Source: Deltaproteobacteria bacterium
GTDB taxonomy: Bacteria; Desulfobacterota; BSN033; UBA1163
Assembly (NCBI GenBank): GCA_016875155.1
Contig: VGSD01000129.1
Location: 1 to 7,639, forward strand
DNA: 7,639 bases
Reading direction: 5' to 3'
Below the pieces are notes generated by a model, which worked only from the letters and a program-made list of their open reading frames with translations, searched no databases and was not told where the DNA came from. A program made the translations under genes and the position numbers. How positions within the stretch are numbered: the stretch's first letter is position 1; every line of letters starts with the position of its first letter. Shown here piece by piece: positions 1-6,325 of the stretch.

Positions 1-44
1 AGCAACAGGTGGTAAAAAATATAGATTTCTTCTGAAATTAATTA

Positions 45-73
45 TTGACAGAAGGGACTAAAATATGTAGATT
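45..73 (+). promoter_or_regulatory. Putative sigma70-type promoter of the ATPase-PIN cassette
   Basis: A perfect -35 hexamer TTGACA (45-50) is followed after exactly 17 bp by TAGATT (68-73), a 4/6 match to the -10 consensus. The surroundings are AT-rich. A start point near 80 would leave a leader of about 63 nt before the ATG at 143, with a strong Shine-Dalgarno GGAGG at 126-130. No operator palindrome is obvious. This is sequence pattern only; spacing and -35 quality make it a good candidate. Confidence 0.55.
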
Positions 74-142
74 TTATTATGTAATTTATGGAAGATCTCA
101 AACGAAAAATCAGTATTTGACAAAAGGAGGTGTTTAGGGGAG

Positions 143-1456
143 ATGAAACATCTCTATATGGACAACTTCCGCGGATTTTCAGATACCATAATACCAATTA
201 GACAGGTAACATTCTTAGTTGGAGAGAACAGTACCGGCAAAACTTCGCTATTAGGCCTCCTTGAACTTCTTTCCAATCCACGTTTCTGGTTCACGCAAGA
301 TTTTAATAGCCAAACATATGAGTTTGGAGGTTTTTCAGACATTGTTTCTGCGACTACAACCGATAAACGAGAGTTTCGGATTGGCACATGTGAAGATGGA
401 GTAGGCAAGAACCCAAAAGTAAAACCGTTTTGTTACCTCATGCACTTCCGCGAAAGAGACGGGATTCCAATCATCTCTCGATTTGCTCAAGCCACTGAAG
501 ACTGGGTTGGGACAATAGTGGTTGATAAAGGCCTTTTCTATAATATAGAAAAACTTCAGAACATTTGTTCAAAAACAGACGATCCTTACTGTTTGTTACG
601 GGCTGTCCAAACTCATACACAACAACTGACTTCAGGCTTATCCAAGGTTCCCAAATCCTTTAAATTTCACGAACAGGAAATGATGGCTTATCCCTATCTA
701 TTGAAGATTTTAAGCAAGAGTGAGTTAACGAAGAACGGGATGCGTTTATCAAGAAGGGGAATACATTTTGAGTTCGAATTGCCCTTAATATTGGACTTAG
801 CAGTTTTGGCTCCTATACGAACCAAACCAAGGCGAACTTATGACGCTTATGCGAAGCCTTTCAGCCCAGACGGAGAACACACACCGTATTTGCTACGTAA
901 GCAACTTGCATCTAAAATGAGAGCTAAGGCTTTTACGTCAGTACTAGAGAAATTTGGTATAGAAAGCGGACTCTTTAAGAAGGTTGGAATCAAGGAATTT
1001 GGAAAAGAGCCTTCTGCTCCTTTTGAAGTGACTGTAACACTGGAAGAACAACCACTGACTGTGAACACTGTAGGATATGGTGTCTCCCAAGCCCTACCCG
1101 TAGTAGTTGAGTTGATCTCACGTAGCCGTGGTACATCTTTTTCCATACAACAGCCAGAAGTACATTTGCATCCGAAGGCTCAAGCAGCCCTCGGCGATCT
1201 TCTTTTCGAGTTAGCCTCCCAGGAAAATAAAAATCTCTTTATTGAAACACACAGCGACTATCTGGTGGACAGATATCGCCTTAACTATAGACAACAAAAA
1301 GGGCCAGACTCTCAAGTTCTTTTTTTCGAACGTACTGAAGGGAGAAATAAGGTACATATCCTACCAATCGCACAAAATGGAGAATATCCAGAAATACAAC
1401 CATCATCATTCCGAACGTTCTTTCTCAGTGAGCAACGAAGAATTTTGGGTATTTAA
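143..1456 (+). CDS. ABC/OLD-like AAA family ATPase, first gene of an ATPase-PIN pair
   Basis: This 437-residue soluble protein has the hallmarks of the AAA_15/AAA_21 (ABC-type, OLD/RecF/SMC-like) ATPases. Residues 1-12 form the opening strand and the N-F-R-G-F turn typical of these proteins. Walker A is G27-E-N-S-T-G-K-T34. A signature-like GYGVSQ lies at 311-316, the Walker B region ends QQPEVHLHP at 336-344, and an H-loop ETHSD is at 368-372. The two positions that usually carry the Walker B acid and catalytic glutamate are Q336 and Q337; E339 follows. No TOPRIM or nuclease domain is fused, and no membrane segment is seen. The tail (about 413-437) is an acidic-to-basic motif ending FFLSEQRRILGI. 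The start is supported by GGAGG at 126-130, 12 nt upstream (rather long), plus a nearer GGGGAG. The next gene begins 4 nt after the stop, so the two are almost certainly one operon. Base composition is AT-richer than mutS and pcm. The family is confident; the biological role is unknown and defence is inferred. Confidence 0.85.
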   Translation: MKHLYMDNFRGFSDTIIPIRQVTFLVGENSTGKTSLLGLLELLSNPRFWFTQDFNSQTYEFGGFSDIVSATTTDKREFRIGTCEDGVGKNPKVKPFCYLMHFRERDGIPIISRFAQATEDWVGTIVVDKGLFYNIEKLQNICSKTDDPYCLLRAVQTHTQQLTSGLSKVPKSFKFHEQEMMAYPYLLKILSKSELTKNGMRLSRRGIHFEFELPLILDLAVLAPIRTKPRRTYDAYAKPFSPDGEHTPYLLRKQLASKMRAKAFTSVLEKFGIESGLFKKVGIKEFGKEPSAPFEVTVTLEEQPLTVNTVGYGVSQALPVVVELISRSRGTSFSIQQPEVHLHPKAQAALGDLLFELASQENKNLFIETHSDYLVDRYRLNYRQQKGPDSQVLFFERTEGRNKVHILPIAQNGEYPEIQPSSFRTFFLSEQRRILGI

Positions 1457-1460
1457 TAAA

Positions 1461-1940
1461 ATGTGTGTTGTTATCGATGCCAATACTTTCCATTGCACAT
1501 TTGATCCATCATCAATCCTGTTTAATGAGTTTTCGCCAGTTAATCAGTGGATTCATAAAGAGCCGAGAGCGAGATTGGTCTATGGTGGTACAAAGTACAA
1601 ACGAGAAATGGTTGCACTTCAAAAATATTTTCCGTATCTAGTTGAACTTCGACGCTTGAATAAGATTGCCGAGATTAATGACTCAATAGTTGATTCAACG
1701 GAGACAAAGGTTGAGGCAAAAGTTCGGAATCCTAAATTTAACGATGCACATATCATAGCGATTTTCATCGTTTCAGGATGTCGGATCTTCTGTTCGAATG
1801 ACCAACGTGCAGATAAATATCTAAAGATGCAACTTCTTTATCCAAAAAAACATAAACGGCCTAAAGTGTATCGGGGGAAGAAGCATATCCATCTATTGTG
1901 TAGGAAAAATCTTGTGGAGTTGCGAAATGTAATGAGATAA
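1461..1940 (+). CDS. PIN-domain ribonuclease-like protein, partner of the upstream ATPase
   Basis: This 159-residue protein reads as a single PIN domain. It opens with the strand VVIDAN, giving D6 and N8. E49 lies in the helix after YGGTKYKRE, D95 in FNDAHIIA, and D114 in the late strand-turn CSND. This D-E-D-D spacing matches the metal-binding tetrad of PIN ribonucleases (VapC, Nob1 and tRNA/rRNA endonucleases). A very basic stretch at 129-142 (KKHKRP..YRGKK) could contact RNA. The reading frame stays open upstream into the ATPase gene (an in-frame ATG at 1242), but I chose 1461: the PIN fold begins exactly there, and it is 4 nt past the ATPase stop. No clear Shine-Dalgarno is present, so translation probably depends on coupling to the ATPase. 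There is no VapB-like antitoxin next to it; the ATPase is the likely controller. Substrate is unknown. The PIN call is strong, activity is inferred. Confidence 0.8.
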   Translation: MCVVIDANTFHCTFDPSSILFNEFSPVNQWIHKEPRARLVYGGTKYKREMVALQKYFPYLVELRRLNKIAEINDSIVDSTETKVEAKVRNPKFNDAHIIAIFIVSGCRIFCSNDQRADKYLKMQLLYPKKHKRPKVYRGKKHIHLLCRKNLVELRNVMR

Positions 1941-2087
1941 TTATTCTAGAGAGGATTCAACCTTTTCTGTTTTTATATATCTACAGGTACCAATAACTCT
2001 TCTTTTTGAATTATCTTAAATTGAAATATCATAGGTAAAACGATATGTTAAGGCTTGGCGAGGTATATTGCTCGTAGGAGGATTAAG

Positions 2088-2366
2088 TTATTTCTTTATA
2101 GAACGGTAATCCTTGCCCCTATGTTCGATTTCGTAAATCTTTATCTTCATGATGTCAGTGTAGATCCAATAGATGACTCGATAATCACCTGCTCTCATCC
2201 GGCACAGCCCACGCAGGTCATCGGGCAGAGATTTAAGAGGATGGTGAATGACCTTATCTGCGTTTTCCGAAAGCCAGTCAATTTTTTGAGCGATTCTTCT
2301 TTGGGTTGAGGGGTCAAGTTTCTTGAACGATTCCTCAGCGGTTGGGAGGAATATTACTTTATACAT
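2088..2366 (-). CDS. RelE/ParE-superfamily toxin of a type II TA module
   Basis: This 92-residue protein has the RelE/ParE/StbE fold pattern. A first strand MYKVIFLPTAEESFKKL is followed by two helices (to about residue 40), then the strand run GLCRMRAGDYRVIYWI, a short turn, and KIKIYEIEHRGKDYRSI. The basic and aromatic residues R..R.GDYR and HRGKDYR are those conserved in ribosome-dependent mRNA interferases of this superfamily, although the DNA gyrase-poisoning ParE branch cannot be excluded. The frame is open upstream to 2471, but I place the start at 2366: the RelE fold begins there and AAGGAA (2372-2377, complement) sits 5 nt upstream. The start lies 13 nt inside the antitoxin gene, the usual coupled order antitoxin-toxin. 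Regulation is presumably by the antitoxin-toxin complex at the shared promoter (inference from the class). Confidence 0.85.
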   Translation of the reverse strand: MYKVIFLPTAEESFKKLDPSTQRRIAQKIDWLSENADKVIHHPLKSLPDDLRGLCRMRAGDYRVIYWIYTDIMKIKIYEIEHRGKDYRSIKK

Positions 2367-2557
2367 AATTCTTCCTTGAGAGATTCCCAGCTCTTGCCTT
2401 TTCCAAGGAGGTCCTCTTGTCTTGCCCTCCGCATCTTTTTGATAAATCGAGGGCTTTGAGATAAAATCCAATCTTCAAGATCTTCTTTTGTATCTGCCGT
2501 CTCAAATACAGTAATTGGGAAAGAAATAGATTCTTTTTTCCTCTTAGTCAGGTGCAT
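2354..2557 (-). CDS. Antitoxin partner of the RelE-type toxin
   Basis: This small charged protein is 67 residues from the chosen start. The first part (SISFPITVFETADTKEDLEDWIL) has a strand-helix look. The second part is rich in Lys, Arg and Glu (FIKKMRRARQEDLLGKGKSWESLKEEL) and looks like the extended helical toxin-wrapping tail of RelB-like antitoxins. I do not recognise a named DNA-binding family; the tail phrase 'ARQEDLLGKGKSWESLKEEL' is common in antitoxins paired with RelE. A longer start at 2578 (74 residues) has no ribosome-binding site. The ATG at 2557 has AGGAG (2565-2569, complement) 7 nt upstream, so it is preferred. The 3' end overlaps the toxin start by 13 nt, implying translational coupling. 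Position and overlap are the main evidence for the function. Confidence 0.75.
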   Translation of the reverse strand: MHLTKRKKESISFPITVFETADTKEDLEDWILSQSPRFIKKMRRARQEDLLGKGKSWESLKEELCIK

Positions 2558-2564
2558 AATATTG

Positions 2565-2569
2565 CTCCT
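2565..2569 (-). promoter_or_regulatory. Ribosome-binding site deciding the antitoxin start
   Basis: On the minus strand AGGAG lies 7 nt before the ATG at 2557-2555. The alternative upstream ATG at 2578-2576 is preceded only by AT-rich sequence. This site is the reason for choosing the 67-residue form. Confidence 0.7.
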
Positions 2570-2587
2570 ATCGGTCATTTTGGGTAA

Positions 2588-2616
2588 ATAATATCACAAA
2601 ACTTATCTTTCCACAA
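2588..2616 (-). promoter_or_regulatory. Putative promoter of the toxin-antitoxin operon
   Basis: Reading the minus strand, TTGTGG (2616-2611) is followed after 17 bp by TATTAT (2593-2588). The predicted start point, near 2581, leaves a leader of about 24 nt that contains the AGGAG at 2569-2565. It also lies within the longer antitoxin ORF, so transcription from here would exclude most of that upstream start's leader. It points away from the mutS promoter candidate, which is about 20 bp further right. Pattern match only. Confidence 0.45.
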
Positions 2617-2636
2617 CCTAAGAGTGAGTTTAGCAT

Positions 2637-2665
2637 TTTACAACCCCGTTAGATTCTGTTAAATT
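2637..2665 (+). promoter_or_regulatory. Putative mutS promoter giving a near-leaderless transcript
   Basis: TTTACA (2637-2642) and TAAATT (2660-2665) are separated by 17 bp. A start about 7 nt downstream would fall at 2672 to 2675, on or beside the mutS ATG at 2675. That agrees with the total lack of a Shine-Dalgarno before the ATG. Each hexamer departs from consensus at one or two positions. Confidence 0.4.
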
Positions 2666-2674
2666 ATCTTCCTA

Positions 2675-5281
2675 ATGACAACCAAACCCATTACCCCGAT
2701 GATCAAACAGTATCTCCAGATCAAGAGCCAGTATCCGGACTCGCTTCTCTTCTTTCGGATGGGTGACTTCTACGAGATGTTCTTCGAAGACGCCCAGGTT
2801 GCTTCGAAGGAACTGGATATTGCTCTGACCTCAAGGGATAAAGGCAAGAAGGATAGCATCCCGCTCTGTGGCGTGCCGCACTTTACTGCGGAGACCTATA
2901 TTTCAAAACTTCTCCAAAAAGGGTATAAGGTTGCCCTCTGCGATCAGGTGGAAGATCCAAAACTTGCCAAAGGGATTGTGAAGCGGGAGGTCATCCGGGT
3001 CTTCACGCCGGGTCTTGCCATGGACTCCATCCACCTTGGCACCGGCGAGACCAATTACTTGATAGGGTTCTGTGCGGAAGGAGAAGTTTTTGGCCTAGCC
3101 TTTCTTGAACTCTCGACAGGCGAATTGAAAACCTGTCAAATTTCCGGTTTTGAACCCTTCCTGAACGAAGCCTTACGGAACGAACCTAAAGAGATCCTTT
3201 CCCTCCAGAGCTTTCAGGAGCACCCCTGTTTCGTCGCTTTTAAAAAGAGTTTTGAGAGTGGACTGATCAGTTTTATGGAAGATTCGAAATTCGACCTTTC
3301 CCAACCCTTCCATGAAGGGCATGCAGATTCGATCCCTCGTGAATTTCCTCTGGCAGCCATTGCTACGGAGATGGTTCTGCTCTATGCGGAAGAGAACCAG
3401 AAACGGCCGCTTTCCCATATCCGATCCATCCATTTTTATCGGGTTCAAGACTTCATGGTCATTGACGAGGTGACCAAGCGGAACCTGGAACTGACCCAGA
3501 CCCTCTTTGACCAGAGTAAGAAGGGTTCTCTCTTCTGGACGCTCGATGAGACGATGACCCCTATGGGGGGCAGGAAATTGAGGCAGTGGCTGAATTATCC
3601 CCTGATGGATATCGTGGAGATTGAGCGCAGGTTAGAGGCTGTTTCTGAATTGAAAGAGAAGAAGATCGAGAGAAAGCGGGTGAGAGAACCTTTACAATTG
3701 GTTCAGGACATTGAAAGGCTTGCCTCCAGAATCTTCTTAGGACATGCCAATGGACGGGACCTCGTCGGATTAAAAAATTCGATCCGTCATTTGCCTGATC
3801 TAAAAATTCTTCTCCAGGCATTTACCTCTTCCCTCCTCAAAGAGGTTGCAGAAGGGATAGATTGGTTCGAACCTCTTTTTCATCTTCTCGACTCTTCCAT
3901 CGTTGAGAATCCTCCCCTCACTGTAAAAGAGGGGGGCCTCATTAAATCCAACTTTAACAAAGAGTTGGATGATTTAAGGGAGATCGGCAGGGAAGGGAAG
4001 AAGTGGATTGTTCAATTAGAGGCCCAGGAGAGAAAGAAGACAGGCATCTCTTCCCTGAAAGTCCGCTATAATCAGGTCTTCGGATATTATATTGAAGTGA
4101 CCAAGAGCAATCTCCACCTCGTCCCAGACCAGTACATCAGAAAACAGACGCTGGTCAATGCCGAGCGATTCATCACACCTGAGTTGAAGGAGTTTGAGAC
4201 CAAGGTGTTAGGGGCAGAGGAGGCAATCTGTCAATTAGAATACAGGCTCTTTGAAGAAATACAGAAGAAAGTTTCGGAGGAGACTCCGAGTCTTCAAAAA
4301 ACAGCCTCAGCAATCGCGGCAATCGATGTCCTGTGCTCTTTGGCTGAGGTGGCTGACAGGAATAATTATTGCCGGCCCAGAATAGACGAAGGCGAAGAGA
4401 TTGTGATTGAGGATGGCAGACATCCGGTTCTGGAACAGATGTCCCTCTCTGAAAGGTTTGTCCCCAATGACACCCTGCTAGACCACCACGAGCATCAGAT
4501 TCTCATCATCACCGGACCCAACATGGCGGGCAAATCAACCTATTTGAGGCAGGTGGCGATCATCATCCTGATGGCTCAAATGGGGAGCTTTGTCCCCGCG
4601 AGGGAGGCACGGATCGGACTGGTGGACCGTATTTTCACCCGAATCGGTGCCCTGGACAATATCATGCGCGGCCAGTCCACCTTTATGGTGGAGATGATGG
4701 AGACCGCCCGTATCCTCCAACAGGCCACCTCGAGAAGCTTCGTGGTTCTCGATGAGATTGGGAGAGGAACAAGTACGTTTGACGGATTGAGCATTGCGTG
4801 GGCAGTGGTCGAACATCTTCACGACCATCCTATGCTCAGGCCGAGGACTCTCTTTGCGACCCACTATCATGAATTGACCGAATTGGCCCTGACCAAAGAG
4901 AGGGTGAAGAATTTGAATGTAGCGGTGAAGGAGTGGGGAGGAGAGATCATTTTTCTCAGGAAGGTGGTGGACGGAGGGACAAACCGGAGTTACGGGATTC
5001 AGGTAGCGAGGTTAGCAGGCCTTCCAGAAAAAGTAATTGACCGGGCCAAGGAAGTTCTTTCCAATCTTGAAAGGGGAGAGTTCGATTCGATGGGCATACC
5101 AAAGATTGCCAAGTCAAAAGTCGCAGCCTTGAAACCCAAGATTCCGATCCAGCCCTCTCTCTTTTCCCAGGCCGACCCCATCCGCTTGGAACTGAAAAAG
5201 ATCGACCCTGATCAAGTGACCCCCATCGAGGCGTTAAAACTTTTGAATGAGTTGAAGAAGAAAGCAGAGAAAGAAGAGTAA
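2675..5281 (+). CDS. mutS: DNA mismatch repair protein MutS
   Basis: Complete 868-residue MutS, normal length for MutS1. It binds mispairs as a dimer and uses ATP to form a sliding clamp that recruits MutL. Domain I begins at TPMIKQYLQIK and carries the mismatch-reading F32-Y-E34 in MGDFYEMF. The connector follows to about 250, then the core lever. The clamp domain (about 425-535) includes YNQVFGYYIEVTKSN. The ATPase domain has Walker A GPNMAGKST at 614-622, Walker B VVLDE with D693/E694, the GRGTSTFDG loop, and H730 in ATHYHEL. The C-terminal tail has QPSLF at 826-830, a canonical beta-clamp binding peptide, followed by the helix-turn-helix dimer segment ending TPIEALKLLNELKKK. The start at 2675 has no ribosome-binding site; the alternative ATG at 2699 has none either and would trim the conserved N-terminus. 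No mutL lies within the window. G+C is higher than in the upstream cassette. Confidence 0.98.
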   Translation: MTTKPITPMIKQYLQIKSQYPDSLLFFRMGDFYEMFFEDAQVASKELDIALTSRDKGKKDSIPLCGVPHFTAETYISKLLQKGYKVALCDQVEDPKLAKGIVKREVIRVFTPGLAMDSIHLGTGETNYLIGFCAEGEVFGLAFLELSTGELKTCQISGFEPFLNEALRNEPKEILSLQSFQEHPCFVAFKKSFESGLISFMEDSKFDLSQPFHEGHADSIPREFPLAAIATEMVLLYAEENQKRPLSHIRSIHFYRVQDFMVIDEVTKRNLELTQTLFDQSKKGSLFWTLDETMTPMGGRKLRQWLNYPLMDIVEIERRLEAVSELKEKKIERKRVREPLQLVQDIERLASRIFLGHANGRDLVGLKNSIRHLPDLKILLQAFTSSLLKEVAEGIDWFEPLFHLLDSSIVENPPLTVKEGGLIKSNFNKELDDLREIGREGKKWIVQLEAQERKKTGISSLKVRYNQVFGYYIEVTKSNLHLVPDQYIRKQTLVNAERFITPELKEFETKVLGAEEAICQLEYRLFEEIQKKVSEETPSLQKTASAIAAIDVLCSLAEVADRNNYCRPRIDEGEEIVIEDGRHPVLEQMSLSERFVPNDTLLDHHEHQILIITGPNMAGKSTYLRQVAIIILMAQMGSFVPAREARIGLVDRIFTRIGALDNIMRGQSTFMVEMMETARILQQATSRSFVVLDEIGRGTSTFDGLSIAWAVVEHLHDHPMLRPRTLFATHYHELTELALTKERVKNLNVAVKEWGGEIIFLRKVVDGGTNRSYGIQVARLAGLPEKVIDRAKEVLSNLERGEFDSMGIPKIAKSKVAALKPKIPIQPSLFSQADPIRLELKKIDPDQVTPIEALKLLNELKKKAEKEE

Positions 5282-5282
5282 A

Positions 5283-5430
5283 AAATTATAAGCACCAAAT
5301 GGCAAGCACCAAATAACAAATAATTTTTAATATACAAAATCAAATAACACAAACTAAATTGTTTCGGTCATTTGAAATTGGAATTTAGAATTTATTTGGG
5401 ATTTGGAATTTGTGATTTGAAATTTCCAGA
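5283..5430. repeat. AT-rich degenerate intergenic repeat with inverted symmetry
   Basis: The gap between mutS and pcm is made mostly of short AAAT/ATTT-cored words. The left part holds AAGCACCAAAT twice (5290-5300 and 5304-5314, period 14). The right part (5371-5426) is a run of TTTGAAATT, TTTGGGATTTGG and similar words. Left CCAAATAACAAATAA (5309-5323) pairs with right TTATTTGGGATTTGG (5392-5406) at 13 of 15 positions. A GTTTCGGTCATTTG core sits at 5361-5374. I have seen such intergenic repeats in environmental Desulfobacterota and Nitrospirota genomes, usually in many copies. No ORF or RNA gene is supported here, and no strong intrinsic terminator for mutS is visible. Confidence 0.6.
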
Positions 5431-5506
5431 CCCATTGGGCTCAATCGCCAGATTGGGATTTAAATTTATACACAGGTAACCCCAGAGAGGAGAGGGATCT
5501 GGGTAG

Positions 5507-6154
5507 ATGCTTGATTTTCAAAAGTCCAGACTGAAGATGGTGGAAGAGCAGATCATCGGAAGGGAGATCAGAGATCCCCGTTTGATCGCTGCCTTGAAGA
5601 AGGTTCCCCGACACCTCTTCGTTGAAGAGGCGCTGCAAAGCCAGGCTTACAATGACCGTCCACTCCCAATCGGAGAGAAGCAGACCATTTCTCAGCCCTA
5701 TATGGTTGCACTGATGACCGAGGCTCTGAAGTTAAATGGTAAGGAAAGGGTTCTGGAGATAGGGTCTGGATCAGGCTATCAGACAGCCATCCTGGCTGAA
5801 CTGGCCCGAGAGGTCTTTTCTGTTGAAAGAATTCGCACTCTCGCGATCAGGGCCAGGACGTTACTCTATGAATTAGGGTATTTCAATGTGGAGATTAAAA
5901 TCTTTGATGGCACCTACGGATGGACAGAGAAAGGTCCTTTTGAAGCCATCATTGTCACCGCTGGTTCTCCGAATATCCCTCAACCCCTCTATGAACAGTT
6001 GTCGATGGGGGGGAGGTTGGTCATCCCAGTCGGAGATGCACATATTCAAGACCTCTTTCGTGTCACAAAGACGGAAGAGGGGATGAAGAAGGAAGACCTC
6101 GGTGGTTGCCGGTTTGTGAAATTGATCGGGAGATATGGATGGGAAGATGAGTGA
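5507..6154 (+). CDS. pcm: Protein-L-isoaspartate O-methyltransferase
   Basis: This 215-residue cytosolic enzyme matches the usual bacterial Pcm length. It transfers a methyl group from S-adenosylmethionine to L-isoaspartyl residues in aged proteins, starting their repair. The N-terminal helix [20 protein letters not shown] is typical, as is VPRHLFV at 33-39. The family motif [12 protein letters not shown] begins at 59. The SAM-binding loop [10 protein letters not shown] is at 82-91. The second binding strand [14 protein letters not shown] and the closing [10 protein letters not shown] at the C-terminus are family marks. The start is preceded by purine-rich AGGAGAGGG (5488-5496), 10 to 14 nt upstream. 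It lies 225 nt after mutS in the same direction, but the repeat between them makes co-transcription uncertain. The neighbour surE, often found beside pcm, is not in the window. Confidence 0.95.
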   Translation: MLDFQKSRLKMVEEQIIGREIRDPRLIAALKKVPRHLFVEEALQSQAYNDRPLPIGEKQTISQPYMVALMTEALKLNGKERVLEIGSGSGYQTAILAELAREVFSVERIRTLAIRARTLLYELGYFNVEIKIFDGTYGWTEKGPFEAIIVTAGSPNIPQPLYEQLSMGGRLVIPVGDAHIQDLFRVTKTEEGMKKEDLGGCRFVKLIGRYGWEDE

Positions 6155-6163
6155 AGCACTCAT
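6147..6163. repeat. Perfect 7-bp hairpin over the pcm stop codon
   Basis: ATGAGTG (6147-6153) and CACTCAT (6157-6163) are perfect inverted repeats around a 3-nt AAG loop. The pcm TGA stop (6152-6154) lies inside the structure. No T-tract follows on the + strand, so it is not a normal intrinsic terminator. It may stabilise the mRNA end or be chance. Confidence 0.35.
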
Positions 6164-6169
6164 AAAGGA

Positions 6170-6200
6170 CAGTGAACAGTAATCAGTCATCAGTGATCAG
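6170..6200. repeat. Heptanucleotide tandem array, about 4.4 copies
   Basis: Four consecutive 7-nt units of the form CAGTNAW (starts at 6170, 6177, 6184, 6191) are followed by a partial CAG (6198-6200). Variation is restricted to positions 5 and 7 of the unit. It lies immediately after pcm and before the transposase unit. It resembles the CAGTNAT-type runs seen between genes in environmental bacterial genomes. No coding role is seen. Confidence 0.7.
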
Positions 6201-6224
6201 AAGAGATACATAACATCGGATGTC

Positions 6225-6249
6225 AAATAATATTTTATGGGTATTATTT
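6225..6249. repeat. AT-only 8-bp inverted repeat left of the transposase unit
   Basis: AAATAATA (6225-6232) and TATTATTT (6242-6249) pair perfectly over a 9-nt loop. The stem has no G:C pair and no T-tract follows, so terminator activity would be weak. It lies 21 nt outside the left inverted repeat of the transposase unit. Confidence 0.3.
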
Positions 6250-6270
6250 CTTTCAGTCATTTTACCAATA

Positions 6271-6291
6271 TGGGGTCAGGTCTATTTTGTT
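6271..6291 (+). repeat. Left 21-bp inverted repeat of the transposase unit
   Basis: Begins TGGGGTCAGGTCTATTTT and pairs with 7183-7203 without mismatch. It contains the internal direct repeat GGTC-A-GGTC. The arm lies 34 nt upstream of the transposase ATG. Confidence 0.85.
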
Positions 6292-6325
6292 TGCATAACT
6301 ATAATTGAGGTGATATAAGAAAATT

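Noticed and set aside
117..130. Second TTGACA next to the ATPase ribosome-binding site
   Set aside because: Any start point would fall inside the coding region; it fuses with the AAAGGAGG site and has no matching -10.
1242..1460. Longer N-terminal extension of the PIN gene overlapping the ATPase gene
   Set aside because: The extra residues are an out-of-frame reading of conserved ATPase sequence (H-loop region), and the PIN fold starts precisely at the ATG at 1461.
1941..2087. Terminator or remnant gene after the PIN gene
   Set aside because: T-rich runs are present but no stem of useful length precedes them. The 147-nt gap shows no protein similarity I recognise and no RNA gene.
2055..2309. 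Possible + strand gene opposite the toxin
   Set aside because: It is antisense to a well-supported RelE-family protein, has no ribosome-binding site, and the product shows no family features.
2367..2471. Longer start for the RelE-type toxin
   Set aside because: The extension is an alternate-frame reading of the antitoxin gene. The toxin fold and an AAGGAA site both point to 2366.
2618..2633. CTAA...TTAG palindrome as an operator of the TA operon or mutS
   Set aside because: Arms are only 4 bp with an 8-bp spacer in AT-rich sequence, as expected by chance.
5283..5430. CRISPR-like array
   Set aside because: The words are short, degenerate and not regularly spaced, there are no unique spacers, and no cas gene is present.
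6300..6305. TATAAT upstream of the transposase
   Set aside because: It is a perfect -10 hexamer, but no acceptable -35 or extended -10 lies at the right distance, so I did not call it a promoter.
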